A stretch of DNA of 64,000 bases. It comes from Monosporascus cannonballus. Taxonomy: Eukaryota; Ascomycota; Sordariomycetes; Xylariales. Numbering within the stretch: position 1 is the first letter of the stretch; the number at the start of each line of letters is the position of its first letter. The stretch is taken from NCBI GenBank assembly GCA_004154925.1, contig QJNS01000055.1:295099-359098 (forward strand), read 5' to 3'. The notes beneath the pieces are model-generated. The model did no database searches and had not been told where the DNA came from. It worked only from the letters and a program-made list of their open reading frames with translations. Position numbers and translations under genes: made by a program. Shown piece by piece: positions 1-15,091 of this stretch.

Positions 1-3000
1 AAATAAAATATGGACAGTATTTTATTTATTATCCATATATATCTTAATTAAAAAGATTTTTGGAAGCTTTTAATAAATACGGATATAAATGTTTTACCGT
101 AATAAACGAAATAATTGTAAACCGTCTACAATTATCGCATATTTTAATAAATTTACGCGGATTAAAAAGAATTTGAAAAAAGGTTGCCGACGGCGAAAGG
201 AAATTAAGGAAATAATATATATAAAAACAGATAATGACGATTTCAAAACCAGGATATTTATATATATTATTAATAACTTTAATTATCTTTTGATTTTAGA
301 GAGACCTTAAATAAAGTGTTACGACGTTATATATATAATATAAGAATATCTTTTGACGATAAATGTAATAAGTTATAAAAAGGTTTACGAAAAAAGATAC
401 GAAATTTAAGGAAATAATATATAAGTAATTCGCAAAACGAAAAAAATTTAATTATCGTTTTTAAAGCGGAATTTCGAAAAATAAAAAAGATTAAAAAGAT
501 TAAATAGGAAATTTAGTTATTTTCAATTATTTTAGCCGATATTAATAAGGTATTAACGCCTAAGAAAAAAATAAAAGTTAATAAAAAATTCGGTTTAAAT
601 TAAAAACGTTTCGGAAATTATTCGACAAAAACCTAAGTAATATTTTACTCCTACCCTGCTTCGGAATAAATTATATAATTTTATTATGTAAAAACGAAAT
701 AAAAACAATATTAATATTATAAAGATTTACATATAATTTAATTAAGGACGAATTGTTAGCTTTAAGGAAAACCTTGACGGAATTTTTAGATAAAAAGTAT
801 ATTTACGTAAATAATTTACTTATAAGGGTTCCGGTTTTATTTATGAAAAAACCCGGAAAAGGGTTACGTTTTTATTGCGATTATCGGGCGTTAAATATAA
901 TAATCGAAAAAAACCGTTATTTTTTACTCCTTATTTCGGACATCTTACAGTTATTTTCTTATGTTAAGTAATTTATAAAAATAAACGTCCGAATAATGTT
1001 CCATAAAATTAGGATTAAAAAAAAACAAATAAACAATAGCATTTTAAATACGTTTCGGTTTATACGAATAATTAGTAATACCGTTTGGCTTATGCAAAAT
1101 TTCCGCAATTTTTTAATGATATATTAATGGGGTCCTAAAGGAGTACTTCGACGTTTTTTGCTTAACGTATATAGGCGATATTTTTATTTTTTTTCCGGAT
1201 CTAAGTAGGATTATATATAAAAAGTAAAAGAAATCCTAAGCCGTTTGAGAAAAATAAGTTTAAATCTAGATATCTTTAAATGCGAATTTGCCATACAAAC
1301 GACAAAATATTTTAGATTTATTATAAATGTTAAAAAAAGAATACGAATAAACTCCGAAAAATTACGTATGATTGAAAAATAGAAAGTTCCAAAAATATTT
1401 AAAAAAAACCTGAAATTTCTTAGGGTTCGCAAATTTTTATCGCGACTTTAAAACTTATTACGCGAATATATTAGTACCGCTAATCACTTTAATCCGGAAA
1501 AAAAAGAAATAACGTTTAAACGTTTTAAAAACGCCTTTATAACGCAACGAATCTTAATATAATAAAATTCCGAAAAACTTATAGTATTAAAAATAGATTA
1601 TTTAAAAGTAATATTTTAAGATTATTTATTTTAAATTAATAAATTAAGAATATTATGTCCGGTCGTTTATTATTTTAAAAAATTAAGCCTTATTAAAATT
1701 AATTACCAAATATATAATAAAAAGTTTTTAATAATAATAGGTTACTTAAAAAGGTAAGATATAAAATTATGTAATATAATAACCTTATTTAAAATTATTA
1801 TTAACTATAAAAATTTAAAGTATTTTATAATTATTAAAACCTTAAACGAATATTAAATAAGGTAATTAAAAAATTATTTTATTTTAACTTTTATTTCGAA
1901 TTTTATATTAATTATTTATATATTAAGGCCGATATATTTTTGCGTAATAAATCAAATATGTTTATAAGAGAAAATAATAATCGGAAAACCGTATAAACAT
2001 TATAATTAATAAAAAATAAATAATTATTTACATTATTTATAACATATTAAAAATACGTTAAAAATATAATACCGATTAATAATATTAAAGCTAAAGAGAA
2101 CGAGTTACCGTAAGAAACGTAAATATTTTAATATTACGAAAACTTCCAAAAGTTTTGGGACGTAATATTGAATCATAATAAAAATTATGATTATATTATT
2201 AAGATTATTATAAAAAAAGTAACTTTCTTACGGAATTAAAATTCTTAATATCGATTATGGAATGTATTTTAAATGTTAAAAGTTTTCCTTAATTTTTGAA
2301 AACGCTTTTAGATTTTTAATTAAAAGTTATTTAAGATAATTTTAATATAAAATATTTACGATTTTTATATAATAAGTTATTTAAGTAAAAAGGTTACGAT
2401 GACGGTATTTTCGAAGTTTCTTTTTTCTGGCCGGATATATATCGTATAATAAAATAATTTTATAGGAATTATAACGTAATCGGCTATAAGAACGCATGAA
2501 AAAATAGGAAACAAAGTTAATAAAATTATTTCCGGTTTTTAAATAGTTTTATAGCTAATTATCGATTTATTTTATAACCAATTTGTTAGCCGTGTTTAAA
2601 TACAATTTATATTTTTTAATAATTATAATACATTAATTATTTAACGTAATAACTTTAAACATAATACGTATAATATATATAAAAACATATGCGGAAGTAT
2701 TTCTAAAAATATATTTACAATTCTAATTTTTCTTTAAATATTATTATAAAAAATAAAAAAATAAATTAAATAAGAAAATTACAAATTAAATTTTACAAAT
2801 TAATAATGATAAAATAACGTTTTTTACCGTATATTACCTAAAAACTAATGATATTACGGAAAGGGTTAATTAAGAAATATTAATTTATTTACGAATTTTC
2901 GTAACCTATTTATAATAGAAATACAATAAATTCTTTTTAAGAACATTATTTATAATTAATAATTAATATATCATTTATGTAAAATTAAGTTTTTCTTATA

Positions 3001-5119
3001 AATATTACGTTAACCTGATTTCTTAAATAACAAGAAATCCGGTAGTTAAAAAGAATTTACGTATAAAAACGTAAATCTTCGTTAGAAAATTACGAAAAAA
3101 TAAGGAATTCGTTTAAGCCGTAATAGCGGCGGCCTAGCAAATATAAAAGGAAATAACGAATAAACATTATGTTTGTGCCGAAGAATGCGAAATTAATAAT
3201 AAAATTTAATTTTTTTAAGAAATATTATTGTTTTTTCGTTATTAAAAGAATTAAAGTAATTTTAAGCTAAATATTAAATAAATAAAATGATTAGCTTTTA
3301 CGTTATTAAATTAAATATATTTTAAAAAAATTATAATTATTTTTATAATAATTTATTAAATCGTATCGATCATAATCCCTTACGGTTCTAAATTAATATA
3401 AATACGTAATCGTTTTTTATTATTTTTAAAAGAAATAATAAATTAAAATTAAAAATTTAAAAATTTAAAATAACTTTATACGTTAAATATAAGTAAAATA
3501 ATTAAATTACGTAAAACCGATTTATAAACCGTTCAAAAAGTTTACAAATATAATAATTTTCTAACGGTTCGAAAAACAATACGGTAATATAATTATTAAT
3601 AACGGATCTTAAATTTAATATATTATCTAAAAGCAGATAAATAAAAACCCAGTTTAAAAGTACCGGCCGGGCTGTATATAAACGGCATAAGAAAGTTAGG
3701 GAAACCGTTTAAAAATAAATTTAAACAATTTGCCAATAAAGATTAAAATAATATTCCCGTTGTGTACGAATAAAATATACTGAAAGAGAATTAGGTATTA
3801 TAAAAATAATATGCCGGTTACGAAATTATTTAATTATTTTCAAAAATTTATAAATTTAACGATTTATTTTATAAATTTGTAAAATTAATGTTATACCAAA
3901 GTTCCGAATTTAAAGCGTACGATTATTCAGTTTTATTTATATGAAATTCCGACAAAATCGGGATTTTTTTTAATTATTTAAGTTACGATTATAAAATTTT
4001 CGAAAATATTAATAATATAATTATTAATGGTTATTAATTTAGTTTATGACGAATGTTAATAAATAATACGGAAAGGGCGCGGAAATATTATAAAAAAAAT
4101 TTATAAAACGGAATTTGTTATTTTTATATTTAATACGTTTTTTATTATATGGGGTAAAAAAACCCATAAAACCGATAACTTAATTGTCGTATAAATACCG
4201 CATAAATAAGGACTTAAGGGCATAAACTTATTTCGGAATAAATGACGTATAAAAACTTAAAGCGCAAATATAAGGCCTTAATATCCGTTTTTTTAAAGTA
4301 CCGATAACCGTTAAATTAAGATTAATAGCAAAAAAACAATATAGAAAATGCGTAAAAAACGAACTTATTAAGGTTTCGGTAATTATAATTAAAAATAATT
4401 TCGTAACACGGGTTAATTATTTAACGAAATTCGGGAATATTTTTAAATTATATGGGAATTACGATAAGAAAATATATAAATAAAAATAAAAAAAGTTATT
4501 TCAAAATATTGATATTTATAATTAACGCAAACGTAATAATAAACCGTTTTCTTCTTATAATAATAAGTATTTTGGGCGCAATAAATAAATAAAATATATA
4601 TAAATTATATATTTTGTTAATTTAAATAAAATATATTTGGGTTTTTAATAAAACGAATTATATAGGTAAAATAAGATATATTATAAATGTGGGCGAGATA
4701 TTCGTTTAAAGTAATGTAAGTATATAACGTATGAAAAATTCTAGCAGATTCCAACTTATTAAAAAACCTTAAAAACGTAAAAACGTCTTTTTTATAAAAT
4801 ATTTTCGCAATGTTATAACGTATTTTTTAATTTTTAAACTGTTGCAAAATAACGTATAAAATTAATATTATAGGTATTAATAAAAATTAATTTAGTGAAT
4901 TAAGTTATTATTATAAAAAAGAAAGATTAGAATAAGTAAAAATGTAAACGTATTTTTATGTATAAAAATATTTAACGTATAATTAGCTTATATTTAACTA
5001 TTTAAGCTAGGCTTAATTTAGAAATTAATAAATTTCCGAATTTCAGATTAATTAAAAATTAAAAATTAGCATAATTATTGATTTTGCGATAAATTAATTT
5101 TTTTAGGAAAGGTAAGGGG
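1..5119 (+). mobile_element. RIP-degraded Ty3/gypsy retrotransposon pol relic
   Basis: Ty3/gypsy pol is recognisable on the plus strand in very AT-rich DNA. The clearest piece is 753-971, an open stretch matching the reverse transcriptase N-terminal half: 'PVLFMKKPGKGLRF' followed by a 'DYRALN' block and a 'KNRY' block. Near 1158-1194 the catalytic YLDD box survives as 'YIGDIFIF', in another frame. A decayed integrase zinc-finger region ('GHDGVF' and what follows) lies near 2396-2545. Stops are frequent everywhere, so nothing is translatable as a whole. A purine-rich run just before 5120 resembles a polypurine tract. The 5' end is not identified and may lie outside the window. The gypsy call is firm, the element boundaries are not. 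Confidence 0.75.
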
Positions 5120-5305
5120 TAATATAATGGGGCTTTATGAAGCCTTATTATGGAGCACCGGATAAACGCCGATACTAAGCAGCATTAGCGCAGCGCCTTA
5201 TATACGATTACATATAACTGTATTTTCATCTTCCCTTTCATTTCTCTTTAGCTAGAAAATAAATTTTTATTCGCAACTAATTACAGACCGCTCAGGTGAA
5301 ACCTT
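5120..5305 (+). repeat. LTR-like segment, probably the 3' LTR of the preceding gypsy relic
   Basis: A purine-rich run (5105-5119) is followed by a moderately GC-containing stretch starting TAATATAATGGGG and fading out near TTGTACA at about 5305. This is the layout of a polypurine tract and a 3' LTR whose initial TG became TA. No matching 5' copy was seen in the window, so the assignment is an inference. It could instead be the 5' LTR of the copia relic that follows. Confidence 0.35.
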
Positions 5306-5539
5306 GTACAATAATTTAAGATATTACCGCCAGATAAAGTTTAAAATGTATTATTAGGTTTTTTTAACCACTATAACGCCGTACAGAACTAGACTTCCTG
5401 GATTAAATAATTATTATCGATTTCAAAACGCGAAACGAAAGGAAAAAAAAAAGCTATCTTTGGCTAATATCAATTATAAATTAAAATTCAGAAAACTTAA
5501 TACCGATCTAATTATTTTCAATAATATTTTTTCGACCGT

Positions 5540-6990
5540 CATAAAACATAATCGCTTATATCGTACTAATATTCTCGTTACCCTCAAATATTAGCAAATA
5601 TTTATATAACATAAATACGTTAAAACTTAAAAAATAACTGCTTTAAAAACCAAATATATAGGGTAAAATAATTAATTATTATTACTTTAATCCAAAAAGC
5701 AATTTACGCCGTTAATCTAAACGGTATTTTTCTGTTAATATAAATATTTATATATAAATTTAATAAATACAGGATATTGTAAAAATTTAAGATTAAATAT
5801 GTTATCCGTAATAATCCTTAACTTTATAAAAACTTGAACGTTTAAATATTTACGTTAATACAAAGGTTTTCCGTATATTTATAGCTATTATAACCCGATT
5901 TAATCTTAAACTTCGTTAACTTAACGTTATTAACGCGTTTTTGCATTACGATCTCGATAAATTAAAATACGTACGTTTTGTACAGGGATTTGTACGCTCG
6001 GAATTTTATTTGAAATTCCGAAAGGCCTTATACGGCTTAAAATAATTACCATTTCTATAATAACGAGATCTAACGGCAAAACTAGAAAAGTTAGGATTAA
6101 AATCCATTTCGAATAATCTATATATTATAATTCACAATTAACTAACGTTATTTTCTTATGTTAACGATACAGCTATAATATATAGAACTCGCGATATAAT
6201 ACGCGTTAAAAAATTTCTTACGAAATTAATATAACATTTTTATATTAATAACCTTAAAAAATTATAATGGTTTTTTAGGATACGTATATTACGAAATCGT
6301 ACGATTAAAAGGCTATGATTATTATAAAATACTTATTGAAAAAAGATATATATACGTTTCGAACTATTTAAATTTAAAAAACGTCATTTTAATGTGTTGA
6401 AATAGAAAGATTTTAAGAAATATTAAAGTGAAACGTTTATAACATTAAAAAGGTTATCTTTTGAAAAAATCGAAAACTTGTTATACAAATCTATCGCCAT
6501 TCGGCCGGATCTAATTAATACTATTTTTTATTTATTACGATATTGCAAAACTCTAAACATTACGTATTTTAACGCTGTTAACCAAGTTATTTTTTACGCT
6601 TATTTTATGCGCATCTTGAGTCTCAAATTCGAAGAAAACGAATATTTTAACGTACGATTGTTTTTATATTTAAGTGACGCTTTTTTACAGATAATATTAA
6701 CAGAAATAGCTTTTAAGAATATATGTTATTATTTCTCGATAATTCTATTTTAAAAAACTTTAATAAATAAAATATAATTATTGTTTTATATACCTAAATT
6801 AAATTTTGAACTTTAATACAAAGTATTAAAGGAACCTTTTATACATTAAATCTATTTAAAGTTATTAAATTAATGATACGTAAAAAGTTGATTATTAAGT
6901 AAATAATAACCATATAATACGGTTAATTATCAAAGCAATTATACACCTAATTAAAGAGCTAACATATGTTAATCTTCATTATTACTAGTT
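5540..6990 (+). mobile_element. RIP-degraded Ty1/copia retrotransposon relic (RT and RNase H)
   Basis: Plus-strand copia pol is legible through stops and frame breaks. Reverse transcriptase motifs are 'QGFVRS' near 5982-6000, 'KALYGLK' near 6021-6042 and the catalytic box as 'YVNDT' at 6157-6171, where the family has YVDD; Asp to Asn is what G-to-A mutation gives. An open stretch at 6478-6753 matches the region after the RT: 'RPDL' near its start, then 'YFNAVNQV' (family HW.AV.RV) and a degraded SDAD motif. The upstream gag, protease and integrase regions were not recognised, so the copy is probably truncated or too decayed. No LTR pair was found. Confidence 0.75.
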
Positions 6991-7613
6991 TTTCAAAATC
7001 TACGTATTCAAAAAATAAAAATCAAATAAACTCTTATTAACGTTTTAATAACGATTAGCTTAATTAGCTTTTTAATTCTAATAGTATTAAAAGCTTATTA
7101 ATTTATTGAATTTTTATAGCGTTATTTTAAAGCTAAAAAAACCTAAAGATAGTAATTTTTCTTAAGCATTAGTCAGTAATAAAAAGCTATTATTTCCGTT
7201 TTCTGCCTATCATTTTTTTCTTTACAACTTTTTCTATTTTTGTCTCTAAATAACTTTAAAGATAAACTTAATATAAAACCTTTCAAATAAGGTTTTCATA
7301 GTTTATCAATATAATATTAAATCTTAATACGTAAAGAAAGAAGGTCGAATTTTATTAAAGGCGTTTTAAAACCTCGAAAACGAAAATTCTCGAATTTGGA
7401 GATATAATATCTTTATATTTTCCTTTTTTATTTTGAACTTTATTATCATAATATTCATTTTTAAGCCATTTTTTTAAAACGTGAAAACTTCGATGTTAAT
7501 TCTGAATAGTTAAAAGTGTGTATTAAACCTAGCTGAAATTGATTAAATAATTAAGTTTTGGCTTACTTTAATTACTTACTAGAAGAAGGTGACATTATAC
7601 ACCTCCGGTGTTA
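6991..7613. other. AT-rich stretch without recognisable gene
   Basis: No coding similarity or structural repeat was recognised. Base composition matches the neighbouring mutated transposon DNA. Confidence 0.6.
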
Positions 7614-7976
7614 TAATTTAAGCCAAGACAGGTTGCAAGGAATAGTCGGATTTATATATATGAGTTATGTGATTTGGATCTTTTTTAGCTTTAAGATATA
7701 TGTAAAGTTATATAGGATTAATTATATTTAACAAAATTAAACCTGTAATAACTTCAAGATTTAATAATGATTTAAGTAATTTACGTAAAATATATAAGAT
7801 AGTTAAAGGCATAATTTATATAATATTAATTTATTATAATAATTTATTATTTAAATTGATTTTAATGTTATAAATCGTGATTAAGTCATTGTATTATTTA
7901 GATTTTTAGGATATTTTTATTACTATAAACCGATATAATTAAGATTTCAAAATTAATTAATTCTTTCACTATTTTA
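7614..7976 (+). repeat. 5' LTR of outer gypsy element
   Basis: It aligns over its length with 20559-20917, with differences mostly of transition type. The end near 7976 is uncertain by a few bases. Confidence 0.5.
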
Positions 7977-8743
7977 CGTTGTAAAATGTTATATTATAAT
8001 ATTCTTAAATTTTCAATAACATTTTTGTATTTATAACATTAATTAATATTTATATATTTTTAATTATTTGATACTTTTACTGCAAAAGTAGGGTTTTTCA
8101 AATATAAATTTAATAATCTGTAAATTAAATTACGGTTAATTCAAGTTTTATTATTACGTTAAGATATTAGGCCAAATACCCTTAACGTTACGATAAAAAC
8201 ACATTTAAACCTTTCTTATTTAACTATAAATATATTTTCGTTTTTAAAAGGTAAATAAATCTATGAATGGAATTTTGCTTATAATCATTTTTAAACGAAA
8301 AATATTTTAAATTAATTTAAACTAATAATAAGAGACTATTTAGAAAGTATTAAGGCCGATTAAGAAAAGGTTACTAAAATTCATTTATTCCAATTATATA
8401 GGATTGGGAAAAAATTAAAAATTAATTTCGAAAATCAAGATAAACAAAAGATAATACAGTTAATTTTACGATTTTAATAAAAAGAATTCATTTCGAAATA
8501 CGGTATTATGTTTAGGAACTTTATAACTAAGGTAAAATATTTTATCGATAAAAGTATTGACTAAGTTAATATATTTTATAAAACAGATATAGCGTTACAA
8601 ATAAAATCAGTAAATGTTTAAAATCAACAGCTTTGAAATAAATATATTATTAAAGTGTTCGAAATTAATAATAAATTATTTAAATACGGTGTAAAATATA
8701 ATATATTTTACGCTATAGAAATTAGGCAGTTAATTAATTATTA

Positions 8744-9130
8744 TGACCTAACGGTCTTGGCTTCTTTTCAGACGGTCGGAACCACGAAAAAGTCAGTTCC
8801 GACCTAAGCCAAGACCTTACGTAACTGGCTCAAAGGTCTCAAGGCGCCAAGCACCTTAAGCCCCTTAAGTTAGCAAGAGAGCTCAAAGGGTTTAACGGGC
8901 TTAAGGGTTTAAACCGTTTAAACACTTTAAACCAAAATAAGGATATATATATTTATTATTCCATAATTTAAAAAGCTTTAGTTTACAATAAAATATCGTT
9001 ATTTAAAGCATTTTTAGCATTACGAAACGTAATATATTATTATATTTATTATTCAGAGTTTTACGATATTTTTATTAATATAAACTCGTTAACTTAAAGT
9101 TTAATAATTAATTAAACCGTTTAACCGTTA
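8744..9130 (+). repeat. 5' LTR (387 bp) of inner gypsy element
   Basis: It starts TGACCTAACGG and ends CCGTTA, where the partner ends CCGTCA. It contains less mutated GC-containing blocks such as 'AGGCGCCAAGCACC', and it aligns with 15092-15478 without length change. Confidence 0.85.
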
Positions 9131-12100
9131 TACGTTATAAATTTTTATTTAACAATATTATTAAATTTTAATTAATCTTTAATAATGTTAAATTATTAAT
9201 TAATGTTTAAAAAATCCTTATTTAATAATTTTAGGCTCGAATTCGGAAATTAAAAAAGAAAGTTCGATAATTTAAGGTTACGTTATTTATATAAAATTCT
9301 TTCGTCCGTATAAAGCCCAAAAAGCCGGGACTTTACGATAAATAAAGTAATTCTTAAATCTTTTTAATTTAGGCACGAATTTATTTTCGTTTTTTGCATT
9401 TTAATAACTTAGCAAATATAATTTTAATAATAAGAATATATTTAATAAGATATATAATTAATTTATTTAAGCCTATTATAAAAATATCTTAAAAATAAGA
9501 AAATCGGATAAAAATATTTTATTAATAAGATTCTTTTATTTTATATTAATTTCGAAAATAAAATGCGTAATTATTTTTGTAATCCGAATAAAAAGTGATT
9601 TACGGCTTAATAATTTTTATAATTCCCATAAAAAAGATTTATATTTAAGTACGCCGTAACTTTTAGAAATTTTATAATTAAGACCGGGTAAGGAAATAAT
9701 AAAACTAATATTTTTATTAATATATTTTATAAAAGGTTAAAAGATAATGTGAAAAATAAAATTATTCGGATTAAATAATTAGTTGCTTTAAACCGGTATA
9801 TTATAAAGATAATCAAAATTAATAATTAACAGTTTGAAAAATAATAAGAGAAAAAGAATAATATATTTTATATTTGGGATATAACAAATTTAATCAAAGG
9901 AAAAAATAAGACGTACTTTTTATTTCTTACGGAACGGCGTTAGGACTTATGGAATTTGGCGTTATTTATAGATAAAGTTAAAGCCAGATTAAATGTTTTA
10001 ATTATGGCAAAATAAAATATAAGGTTTATAAATATAAAAAACCCAAAAATTTACGATAGAAGAATTAGATCCTTATATCGGAAAAATAATTTAAGAATAA
10101 TTAAAAAACGATAATAAAATTATTAATATGATTTATGTTAAATACGTATTAGGCTTATAACAAAAGGTTTAATAAGGTTTATTACGATAAAGAATTTAAC
10201 GAAAATGCGAAAAACCAGAAATTTAGTTTAATAAGTATCGCGAATACGGTAAAAAGCATTATAAGAATAATTACGCAAATATCAGAACTGGATAAAAAAA
10301 GTTTATTCCGAAACTTTTAATCGATACGGCAAAATATATATCATATATTATCGACAACGGGAATATCCTAGTTACGAAAAATGGAAATAATATATTTACA
10401 AACGAATTACCCGTATATATTATAAAGAATTTAGTTTTCCAAATCGTATTAAAAATAATAAAAATAATAAATAATAATATTGATATTTTCGATTTATAAT
10501 TTTAAAAGATATTTAATTATTAGCCGAAATAGAAAGTTAGTCCGGAAAGAATAATGCCTATAAAAAAACGCCTTTTGTTATTATAGATAATATAATTATT
10601 AAACGGGAAAAAAGTTAATTTAACGTACTGAAAAAAACATTATTAAAAAGTTATTACAGATTTTCATTTTCAGTTAATATTTATTATAAATCCATTAAAA
10701 AAATTAAAAAAGAAGTATATTAATTTATAGGAGATTTTTAAAATAATAATTAAAATAATGCATAATAAGATATAACCGTAAATATAAAAGAATAATTTAT
10801 TCGATAAGGAAGAAAATTACAAAAAAGAATTAAAAATAATTAATACGGTTCGAAAAAGCAGTATGCCGGCAATAACGATAAATATAATAACTTAATATAT
10901 TAAACAAAAAATATAAATAAAGCTTAACAAATTTACATAGAAATTAAAAAAAAGTTACTTATAAGAAAATTATAGAATAATGAAACTTAAAGATATTAAA
11001 AAAACCTTTAAAAAAAGGCTTTAAACACGACGATAAGAAATGTTACCGATTTTATTACTTTGGATATACGAATCGGGATATATTGGTATACCGTAATAAT
11101 AAATTACGGAACTCTGAGCGGAAATTATATTGTACCAAATATGGTTAATAACTTTAAATTGTTATAGAAATACAAATTAAAACCTTATATAATAATAAAT
11201 ACCGAAAATCAGGAATGTATTTACGATAACGAAAAATTTATATACAATATTAACTATTTCGAAATTTTTATCAAAAGATAATATTAAACGGTTAATTTCA
11301 ATATCGTTCTATTCGAGAACTATAATATAATCTTAAGATTACCATGGATACCTTAGTACTGAATTTTAATTAACGGTAAAACTGGCCAGGTAAAATTCGA
11401 TTTATTTTTTATTAATAAACGAAAGAAGAAAAAATTAAGATTTTAAGATTTAATCGATAATAACGAAAAATATAGGTATCAGGATACGATAAAAATCTTA
11501 TTACCCAAAAGAACAAAATATAAAAAAAACGGATATTAAAGAAAAATACGACGTATCATTATTATTATTAAAGCAAAATTAAAGTAACTAAATAATAACT
11601 TAGAAAAATAACAGCCCTAGGAATTAGAAAATCTGATTAATATGTTACCATAATATTACAAATATAAGTAGCTTTTTAGGAAAAAACTCGATACGAAATT
11701 ATTAAAATATAATAAATAAAATTATAAAATAATTCTTAAAAAAAGAATTTCGACGAATTTTTACCTTATTTACAATCTTAATAAAAACAAATTACGTATT
11801 TTCAAAAAAATAACTAGAAAATCGGTTACAAAAAGGATGGATTCGCATTTTAAAGTTATTAACAAAATACCCTATATTTTTATACCGAAAAAAATAAAAA
11901 TTTGTAACTTATAATTAATTATCGATAATTAAACGATATTATTATTAAGGATCAAATATTATTACTTTTAATTACAGAAATAAAAAAACCGATTTTACAG
12001 AACCAAATAGTTTATAATATTTAATATTAAAAATAAATATAATTTTATTAAAATTAAAAAAGGGTATAAATAAAAAATACCCTTTAAAACGGAATATAAA

Positions 12101-14731
12101 TTATTTAAGTATTTGGTTATATTAATAAAATTTAAGAACGCATTAATAAGTTTCTAACGAATAATTAATTACGTATTACGAAAATACCTCGATATTTTCG
12201 TCGTTTGTTATTTCGACAACATTCTTATCTTTTTAAAAATAAAAAAACATATACAGGATACGTTCATTAGGTTTTTTAAGCTTTATAGGACGTAAAGCTA
12301 TTTATTAATATAAAAGAAATTAATTTTATATATAAGATATAAAATATTTAAAATATATAATTATCTTAGAACATATTAGAATAAACTCCAAAAATTTGCT
12401 GTAATTACAAAATAATAAATGTTAACAATAATCAAAACGCTATAAGCATTGTTTAAATTTACTAACTATTATAAGAAATTTATTCGAAACTTTAACAAAA
12501 TAATTATATCTTTAATAAAATTTACGAAAAAAAAAGAATTTAAATAAATATTAAATACGGAAAAAAATATTTCAGAATATTAAGAATACGACTACCAACA
12601 AACCAATACTAATTATGTATAATTTAAACCGTTCCGTTAAATTAAAAACCGATATTTCGGATTACGCGTTAAACGCAATAATTAAATAACGAAATAATTA
12701 AGGCAAAATGTACTTTATTATTTTTTTTTTCGTACAAATTAAAAAAAGCTAAGCTTAATTACGGCATTTTAAATAAAGAATTTATGGCCATTATTATAAT
12801 ATTTCTGAAATTTAAACATTTTTTAAAAAAAAAACTTATACCGGCTTAAGGTTTATACAGATTATTAAAATTTTACCCGATTTACTATAACCAGAGAACT
12901 TACAAAACGATAATTTCGATACGCAAAAAAATTAACAAACTTCGATTTCGTTATTATCTATAAAAAAGATTCCAAAAATAACGAAGTAAATATTTTAAAT
13001 AAACGACCAAATTTCGAAAAGAAATTAATTAAAATTAGCTATATAATTTTTCATACTATTACAGAAAAATATTTATGCTTACGATAAATTATAACAATTC
13101 GGGCAATACCCTTTAATATATATCAAAAAATCCAATAATATAATAACGGTTTCCCAAAAAACCAAAAAATAAATAAGATGCAAATTTTAAAGGAATATCA
13201 GAAAACTTTGATTCGAAAAATATACGAATATTAATTACATAAATATCCAAGGATTTAAACAACCTTAAAACGGCTTTAATGCATATATTCTTTTCCTAAA
13301 ATAAAAATAACGATACAAAAATTTATACGGCAATATAATATTTACGTTAAAACGAAAGCTCGACGATATAAGCCTTACGGAAAATTACAGCCATTATTAG
13401 TTGCAAAATAATTATGGTATTTAATTATATTTAACTTTATTACCAAGCTTCTTATATCAAAAAATCTAATTACGGAAATATATTACGATAACATTTTTCT
13501 AATCGTCGACCGATTTACTAAATTTTCTTATTTTTTACCATATTATAAGAACATAAATGCGGAATAATTAGCATATATTTTCTTTAAATAAATTTTCAGC
13601 ATATACGGATTACTAATAAAATTTATATTAAACAGAAAATCGATATTCGTATTTAAATTTTAGCAAAGCCTTATGGTATAAATCGGCCTAAATCATAAGT
13701 TATCCAGCGTATTTAGATTATAAACGGATAAATAAACGGAACAAATAAATTAAACCTTAAAAACTTACTTATAATGTTATATTAACTATAAGCAGAATAA
13801 TTAAATTAAAAAATTGCCAATCGCCTAATTAACTTATAATACCAATTATTACAAAAATATTAAAATAATATTTACAAAAATAAATTTTAATTTTACGTTA
13901 AAAATTACCAAAAAATACATAACAATAATTTAATTAATTTTAAAATATTTTTTACGTTAAAATAATTTCGATAATTATATTAATAACTAAAATTAAAATT
14001 AAAATTAAAATTCGTACGTAATTAAATAAATAAATATTACAACCAAAAAAGGTTAAAAAAATTAACTTTCGAAAAAAAGGAAATGGTTTTTCTTGCCATA
14101 AAAAACATTTAAATAAAAAAACCTAACAAAAAGTTTGATTTCAAATATATCTGTCCATATAAAATCCCTAAGAAAATCTCAGAAAATAATTATTAATTAA
14201 AGTTTTTATCAAAAATTAAATTTTATTGAATTTTTTATATTTTTTATTCGAATTAGCAGTAAATATAATTAAAATGCATACGGCATAGGACGATATGGAA
14301 ATAAAAAAATAAATATGTACATAAAATGGAAAAAATCTTCGATATGCGAAAATAAAACGGATTTACCTAATACCTGATCAAATAAAAAAAATATTCAAAT
14401 TTCAAAAATACTTGGGAACCCGCCAAAAACCTTATTAACGCTTAACGCCTATTAAAAAACTTTTATTAATAACGCCGAATACGTCCTAGTTAAAGGTTAA
14501 CCAGTTAATAACTGGGATATCGAGCCAGTCGGCTGCAATTTACGCTAACGTAATAGCTATAAGGGCGGCCTTTAACTATTCTTATTCTTTTTTAAGGCGT
14601 TTAAATTCCTCCATAGCCTTTATACCTTAAATACCGTAACGAAGCATTTTCACATTACGGCGACAAAGCAGCCGCCTTTGTTTTTGCAAACGGTCCAACT
14701 TATTAACGGCGGCGTACAGCATTTTACGAAC

Positions 14732-15037
14732 TTATTCTTTTTTACGTTTGAAACCGTCCTTCTTATTAAGAAATTTTTGGTATTCGGCTTCCGAAAAACC
14801 AAAAACGTTATAAAATTCCCCATAATAAATATATTGCGTATATTTTAAAACCCTTCGAATAATTTTATATTCCGTACTTTTTTTTTCGTAACGGGAATAA
14901 AAAGGTATTTTAAAATTAAAACGTTTAATACGTTTTAAAAGAATTAAAGCGTTAATACGTTTACGAAAACGAGATTTTTCGATTCGACTTAATATAATAA
15001 ATATATATAAAAAAAAGTTATTTACCGAAATTAACAA
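14732..15037 (-). CDS. Antisense ORF inside the inner gypsy element, unknown function
   Basis: A 101-codon open frame runs antisense to pol, between the end of integrase and the 3' LTR. The predicted product is strongly basic and rich in Lys, Arg, Tyr and Phe, starting 'MLISVNNFFLYIF' and ending 'GFKRKKE'. I do not recognise a family. In DNA this heavily mutated an open frame of this size is unusual but can arise by chance, because CpA-type mutation on this strand makes AAA, TTT and TAT codons as well as stops. The matching part of the outer element (about 20,080-20,350, reverse strand) can also be read as a Lys- and Arg-rich stretch but is broken. It could be a remnant of an element-encoded accessory frame or a chance frame. 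Confidence 0.25.
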   Translation of the reverse strand: MLISVNNFFLYIFIILSRIEKSRFRKRINALILLKRIKRFNFKIPFYSRYEKKSTEYKIIRRVLKYTQYIYYGEFYNVFGFSEAEYQKFLNKKDGFKRKKE

Positions 15038-15091
15038 ACAAATAATTTGATCTTTAAGGACAAAAATCCTGGAAAGGGGGAGATCGTATTA

